64,000 nucleotides of DNA from Jackrogersella multiformis (taxonomy: Eukaryota; Ascomycota; Sordariomycetes; Xylariales; Hypoxylaceae). Positions 58,717 to 64,000 of the stretch are shown piece by piece (the first letter of the stretch is position 1; each line of letters starts with the position of its first letter). A model generated the notes under the pieces. The model ran no database searches, was not told where the DNA came from, and saw only the letters and a list, made by a program, of their open reading frames with translations. Both the position numbers and the translations under genes were made by a program. The stretch spans positions 1,054,001 to 1,118,000 of the forward strand of contig CADCXD010000018.1 in NCBI GenBank assembly GCA_902806575.1. The letters are read 5' to 3'.

Positions 58717-60378
58717 ATCCGGCCCCCCCGCCCTTATAATTCCTAGCCTGCAAGTGAACAACGATGTTCGGCGCAGACATTTGCGACGGTGGTAATTTCT
58801 TTGCACTCATGTTGGTGTATGGTTCATGTAGATGGAAATTGCATGGAAAACGGCGTTTTATGATTTTCACATCCCCAAGGCACAGTCCGGAAGCAACGGC
58901 GTTCTTCATGCATAGCTGTGTCAACGGTCATCGAAGGAGGGGTGCAATGGTTTCGTACCCAATGTCAGCATAGCACAGCCTTAGATGTCCTTGAAGAAAC
59001 TTGTTTGAATACTGTATATTCTGTAGGGTGTTAATGATAGTTTGTAGTAACTACTTGTCTAGGTATTTTTCACTAGTCTCGATGCCATTCGCGAGTTAAT
59101 TGTAAGATTGTATTAGAGACATGATGTCTAAATCATGGTTAAGCTGCTATGATCTAACACTTTGATGCAGAGACAACATCAATGATAATATCGACAAATG
59201 AAGTACAGTAAGTTCCGAAGAGGAAGTATAACCAGTACCAGCTTTCCAACTCAGCTAGTTTTGAGATGTATGGTAATCCTTTAAGCCATAACTAACTCTT
59301 CATCAAAATCGATAGTAGCTATGAGGGACGGGCGAATATTAATCAGTAGCGGTTCTCTCTCTTCTCCAAGCAGGAAGTTACTTATTCCATGCAACCACAT
59401 ATCTCTTTAATAAAAAGAAAGGCCACCCCGTTAGGACAGCATGGGAGCCTTAGGTTCCCAAACCAGATGACTATTCTAGTTCTTAAACCGCTAGCATTTT
59501 TACTTTCTGTTTCATTATTAATCTATATCTGTCAAATTTCCATACAGCTCTTCAACCCCCCTTATTCACTTAGGTACGCGTACCTATTACGACCTCAGTT
59601 AAGTAAAACTACCTAATGGGATCGACCAAGACCTATGCTATTAAAGAAAGTTATAATAATTGCTAGGTAAAAGGGTAACCTAATAGAAATGATTCCATTC
59701 AGACGACAAGACAGTTTTGTATCATGATTCAGAACTAGGCAGATACGCACACATGATTACAATAATACAACGAGAACGTAAGCAATGAAAGGGGGGTGAT
59801 AAGAAGGGGGAAGCGACAACTTTCCAGATAGACTTATTGTAGTCACACCTTGCTTTCGCTACTATCTTCATTCCCCTTTATTCCCATCGAAACAGAAGTC
59901 GCCATTCCCGATCTCCGGGGTACCTTTCTTTCCCTCCGCTTCGAATTTTTGCTCCAGGCAGGCACAACGACTAAGTTGGTTTGTACAAGGAAGCAACATC
60001 TTCGTTGATTAACCAACCTGCCAACCTAGTCTTTATCCTTACCTCAGGAACTGTAGCATGTCTAAAGGCAAATTGATGCCAGTTTAGTTCTACCTCGGTA
60101 TTACACACATGACTTCCATAAGAAGCAACTGCGCACTGCATGTCGTCGCATGTTTCATTCAGGATTACTTAACTCATTTCTTTTGGTATCTATCGACCTC
60201 GAGACCACCTATGTGACCATTGATAGCAGCTATCCATCCTTAAATACTCCCTGGGCTTATAGCCAAGCCATCATTCGGGATATAGGTACGCAGCCATCTA
60301 GTTTACATGCGAATTTAAAATAAGACCAGCTATCGACCGCCTTGTCTGGGAACCGTCGGATCATCGGACAGGGTTTTC
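58717..60378. other. Convergent spacer SPT2 / PARP
   Basis: 1.66 kb, AT-rich, between facing stops. I find no open frame with familiar content on either strand and no tRNA. It is long for a convergent gap in this window. Confidence 0.45.
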
Positions 60379-62989
60379 CTAATTCCTGAGCCGAAATAAG
60401 TATCGTAGACGGACCTGTGCCACATCGTAGCAAATGTACTCGTGGTACTGAAGAATGCCACGATGTTGAGGAGTGCCATCAGGGTTTAATTGTGGGCCGA
60501 TCGGACGAGATACATCAGGCTAAGGCAACAGCAGTGGTTAGCATACGAAAGTACCTGGGGAGACGGATTTGAGGTTTGCCTTACCATTATAACGCCTTTC
60601 AGCGATGGATGAACACATCCAGCGTCTTTCCACGCGCCGGCGCCTTCTGCCCCCGGGCTGAAGGTAGATAGCAGATCTCTTTTAGACGCATCAGTTGCGG
60701 CGGTGGGCGTAGTCGTATAGCAGAACTGAACCGGCATTCCCAGCTCGGCTTCGCAAAGGAGAAGGAGCGCGTGGCCATTACTCTGACTCGAAAAGCAGTA
60801 ATTGACAGACTAGACGAGGTGTTAGTACTTAGGGTTGGCTGAAGTACTGAAACTAGAAGTAAGTAGTACTAACCTTGCTGGACACATCTGCGAGATATAT
60901 GCCCTTTCCAAACACTACCGCAAGTTAGTATTCTGCAGGATAGAGTTAAAATGTATATGAAAAGGATAAATAACGTACTGCGAATATGTTAGCATCTGTT
61001 AAACATATTGGTATAATGGTAGGGGACCAGAAAGGGGAAAGGGAGGTTGGTGCATGATATCGCCATACATACCTATAACCGTTTGCAGGTGCTTCGGGAG
61101 GTGCGATGCGTAGTCCTTGCGACAGGATGCCTCCGAAATTGGTGCAGCGAGACCCGTGCCATAAAAGTCGCCTTTCTCCTCCAGGGCCATGCACGTCGTC
61201 GAGACGTTCCTCTTCTCCGGGCCGCGAAATTCGGAAGATCTGAGATACCTGATAGTTGGCATTGTGAGATGAACCACGAGTGCCCATCAAACATTTTTCT
61301 AGTTCAATGAACTCTTGGCTGGTCTTAATAAGAGGTGTCATCTCTTCCAAATTCAAGCATTGAAACATCTGGTCCAGCCTGTGTATCCCCAGCTGATTGG
61401 GGGCTTCAGCGAGCAACGAAGCATCCTTCATGTCCGCTAAGTTCTCAAGAAGTTCTATTTCTCGGTGGATATCAGCCGAATCCATGATGATGGGGGTACT
61501 CCGTCTCCGAGATATATGTGGTATGAGTGAGAAATACTCATCCGACAGTTTCCCTACTAGTGAACGATAGGTAGCGCCGTATGAAGATGCCAATGATGGA
61601 TTTCCTAAGAGGGTAGAAAGGGCTTGCAAAGACTTTAAGCCTCGATTGATGGTAGATTTGCTGAGTTGGCCTAGAGGCAGCTTCTTAGAATCGTACTTCA
61701 ACTCCGCCATCGTTGCAGCAAAATATTTCTGATCGAAGATAAGTCGCATTAAATCCCGGACTGGCTTTGGCAACAGCGATTTGGGTCCTTTCTCGGGCCT
61801 GTCTTGGGCATCGTCATCATCATCATCCGAGTCGATATCGTACTATAACACGAGAATTCTTGTCAGTGATTTTCTTTTGCTAAAGAAATTTGGTGAAAAG
61901 GGTTAAACCGAATTGGCTGGCATTCGTTTCTTCCGAGTCAAGTTTAAACGAAGCAATTAGTAAAAGTAAAAAGAAAAGAAAATATGCTTACATTTCTCTC
62001 GAGGAAGGTATACTTCCCGAGTCTTGGATAATCCCGGCGATTAGTCCACAAAAGGCCAGACTTCTCTTTGAACCGGTCGTGGAATAGCGGAAGGGCACTG
62101 GCCAAGGTACCATCGCCTAAAGCCTTCCCTTTACAGGAAACACCTACGCGGCCTGACTGCAAAAGCTCGAGTCAGTGATTAATCCTTTGGGTCAAAAGCA
62201 AAGTAGGAGAAAAGGGAACTCTCGATGTTACTTACTCTAACCCAGCAGTGGAATTTGTTTTGCACAGAACGCAGTACCTAGATAAGGTAGTTAGTATGTT
62301 ACCCTATTATTATACACGAAAAAGGAGCCTCGTAGGGTTAGGTTTGGAACATATGTAAGGATTGAAACACATACCTGAAGTCGGCAGAACTTGTTTTGCT
62401 TCTTAGAGGCATTGCTCTGATTAAGGGAGGCGTCATATATGACGCCGTCTTCATCGATGTAGACCTCGAACCCCTGCAGCTCGACTTCTACGCCCTCGTC
62501 GACTGGAATCCTGGCATCTGGAGATTTGGCTATTTGGCCATCGGCGAACTTGGCTTCTTCGATGCCTTGCTCCTGGGTTGCAATATTTGATGAACGGATC
62601 CTTTTAACTTGATGCTGTTCGCCATCGTCATCTTTATTCGCTCTGGATATACGTGCTGCTGGACGCTTCCGAGAATAGTTCAAGTAGTAAGCACTCTCGT
62701 CCATGCGGCGGAAGTTCGCAAGCGTATCTTGGAGCCATTGAAAGTTGACAACAGGTATGTTCCAATGTTCAGCAGACATGATCTTGTCGGTGCGGCCCTT
62801 GAATTTCCTGTACTCTGTGTTGGCACTAACCAAGTGAGTGGTCCTCTTTCTGACCGTGGGAATGTATGTGCCCCCGAGAGCATTGATCATCTGTCGTTCA
62901 ATGGTAGCATGGGACAATCCTGGTTTTATTTGTCCATCGAGAGCAATGATACAGCCGTACAATGGCGACGATGGGTCGAAATTTGCCAT
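60379..62989 (-). CDS. Poly(ADP-ribose) polymerase (BRCT-WGR-PARP)
   Basis: Seven exons (62989-62375, 62277-62236, 62156-61992, 61842 to about 61080, 60914-60874, 60809-60585, 60519-60379), about 663 residues. Domains in order: an N-terminal BRCT (PLYGCIIALDGQI, TTHLVSANTEYRKFKGRTDKI), a WGR domain (NKFHCWVRSGRVG, KSGLLWTNR), the helical PARP regulatory domain (LMRLIFDQKYFAATMAEL) and the catalytic domain with the H-Y-E set: His503 in LLWHGSR, Tyr535 in FGKGIYLAD, Glu644 in YHEYICYD. It modifies proteins with ADP-ribose at DNA breaks. The exon 4/5 junction is unclear: the strong donor GTATGT puts the next exon one base out of frame, and the in-frame alternative (G|GTTATA) loses the conserved Gly-Tyr-Met. 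Confidence 0.88.
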
Positions 62990-64000
62990 CTTCTCTGTTA
63001 AAGGAAGGGTATTGATATGAGGAAGTATACCTTTCGGAATGGAAGTGACTAATCCTGTTAACGATTCGAAATATGAATATAATGCAGGATTGATGGGCTG
63101 GTGTGATTGTGGATTTGTAAGATCGACGAGAATCGTGAGGAATGTTGAAGTGAAGAGGCGTAAAAGTGAAAAGGTGGACGGGACAATTGAGTAGCAAAGT
63201 CGAAATAAATATTAACGGAGAACAAGCCGTGGTGTCACATTTTATATACGGGGAAAGAACGGAACCAATTAGGGTGCCGAGCAGGGAAATAACAACACTA
63301 ATGGACGCGGTAGGTACCTACCTAGGTAGGTAGGGAAAGGACGACATCAGTTGATACCAAAGTGACGCGTGACATCGTGACTCAAGGCACCAACCAGAAA
63401 GGTACCTTGTTTAGTCAAACTCTAATATCGATTCCTACCCTTAAACTTTAACAGCACAAAAATATACCCAATTATCTCGCACCTTACCGGCGCTACATAG
63501 GTACATAGGTAGGTAGGTGGGGATTTATACCTTCACCTTAACAGTTCCAGGATGACGACGACGCTCCAGGGTAAAGGTTAACTAGGTACCTAAGTACCCA
63601 AGTAATTTTAAACAATAAACCTAAGTAATTTAAGCCTTTATAATGTTATTAAATTTTTACAAAAAATGCTCTCCGGCAAACTTACTTAGGAAACGCTAAA
63701 GGTTGATATAATCACTGTTCTCGGTTTGTTCCACCGACGGCGGTTTGTTGTATTAGGTAAGAGATAACCTGGTACTGAAAATACCCTTTATATCGTACCT
63801 AGGTATTTTTATCTTTTATCCTAAGCTCAACCTTTAAACCTTAGGTACCCAGATACCTAAGGTAAATAATGACATCGCCAGATGGTTTGTTAAGGAACAT
63901 CTACATTCCTAAGCTTCGACGAGGAGCTGTGTTTGACCACTTGGGTCCGCTCTTTCGGTGAAGTTCAGGTTTGTACGAAGTACTTCGTACACTTGTGTCT
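62990..64000. other. Upstream region of the PARP gene to window end
   Basis: About 1 kb with many TAGGTACC-type palindromes (63310-63335, 63496-63520, 63583-63600, 63797-63860) and an 18-base perfect palindrome at 63973-63990. No gene is seen. Confidence 0.5.
63973..63990. repeat. Perfect 18-base palindrome GTACGAAGTACTTCGTAC
   Basis: It reads identically on both strands, verified base by base. Partial copies occur near 56988-57000 and 27665-27674. Confidence 0.9.

Noticed and set aside
1..64000. Transposons, CRISPR arrays, viral genes, origins
   Set aside because: No transposase, reverse transcriptase, integrase, direct-repeat/spacer pattern or viral protein was seen in any frame. The only repeats are microsatellites and short palindromes.

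Overview
This is chromosomal DNA of a filamentous ascomycete (Pezizomycotina, most likely Sordariomycetes). Most genes carry short GT-AG introns of about 50-120 bases with fungal CTAAC or TACTAAC branch sites. All recognisable products are fungal housekeeping proteins, and the gene set includes a PARP, which budding yeasts lack. I see no virus, transposon, CRISPR, rRNA or convincing tRNA. The genus call is an inference and I do not make one. Exon boundaries were read by eye from splice sites, reading-frame phase and remembered family sequences, with no alignment.

Layout, left to right. 1-9.7 kb: an F-box protein (+) and a low-complexity AT-hook protein (-). 9.7-16.2 kb: V-ATPase subunit C (+), APS kinase (-), a mitochondrial hotdog thioesterase (-) and a small unknown protein (+). 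16.4-22.4 kb: the ribosome assembly factor Mak21/Noc1 (-), divergent from a mitochondrial-type prolyl-tRNA synthetase (+). 22.9-27.3 kb: an Ayg1-like alpha/beta hydrolase and a secreted type-B carboxylesterase (both +), the only accessory-looking part. 28.3-34.3 kb: a very large nine-exon protein combining a nucleotidyltransferase-like head with ankyrin repeats (+). 34.8-63 kb: MTD1 (-), MMS19/MET18 (+), signal peptidase subunit SPC2 (-), EMC3 (+), RNA polymerase III subunit RPC25 (-), a NUFIP-type CCCH zinc-finger protein (+), NSA2 (-), mitochondrial ribosomal bL21m (+), the MPS1 kinase (-), ribosomal P2 (-), SPT2 (+) and a PARP (-).

Functionally the window is rich in translation and ribosome-building genes: MAK21, prolyl-tRNA synthetase, RPC25, the NUFIP homologue, NSA2, bL21m and P2. 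Many are arranged head to head. SPC2 and EMC3, both ER membrane-protein biogenesis factors, share one divergent spacer. MET14-type APS kinase, MTD1 and MMS19 touch sulfur, one-carbon and iron-sulfur metabolism.

The most unusual observations are these: the nucleotidyltransferase-like/ankyrin fusion and its apparent GC-AG intron; a PARP gene whose catalytic exon junction does not close cleanly; five genes whose first coding exon is only 3-16 bases; and a short palindrome (TACCTAGGTA and relatives) scattered through many of the spacers.
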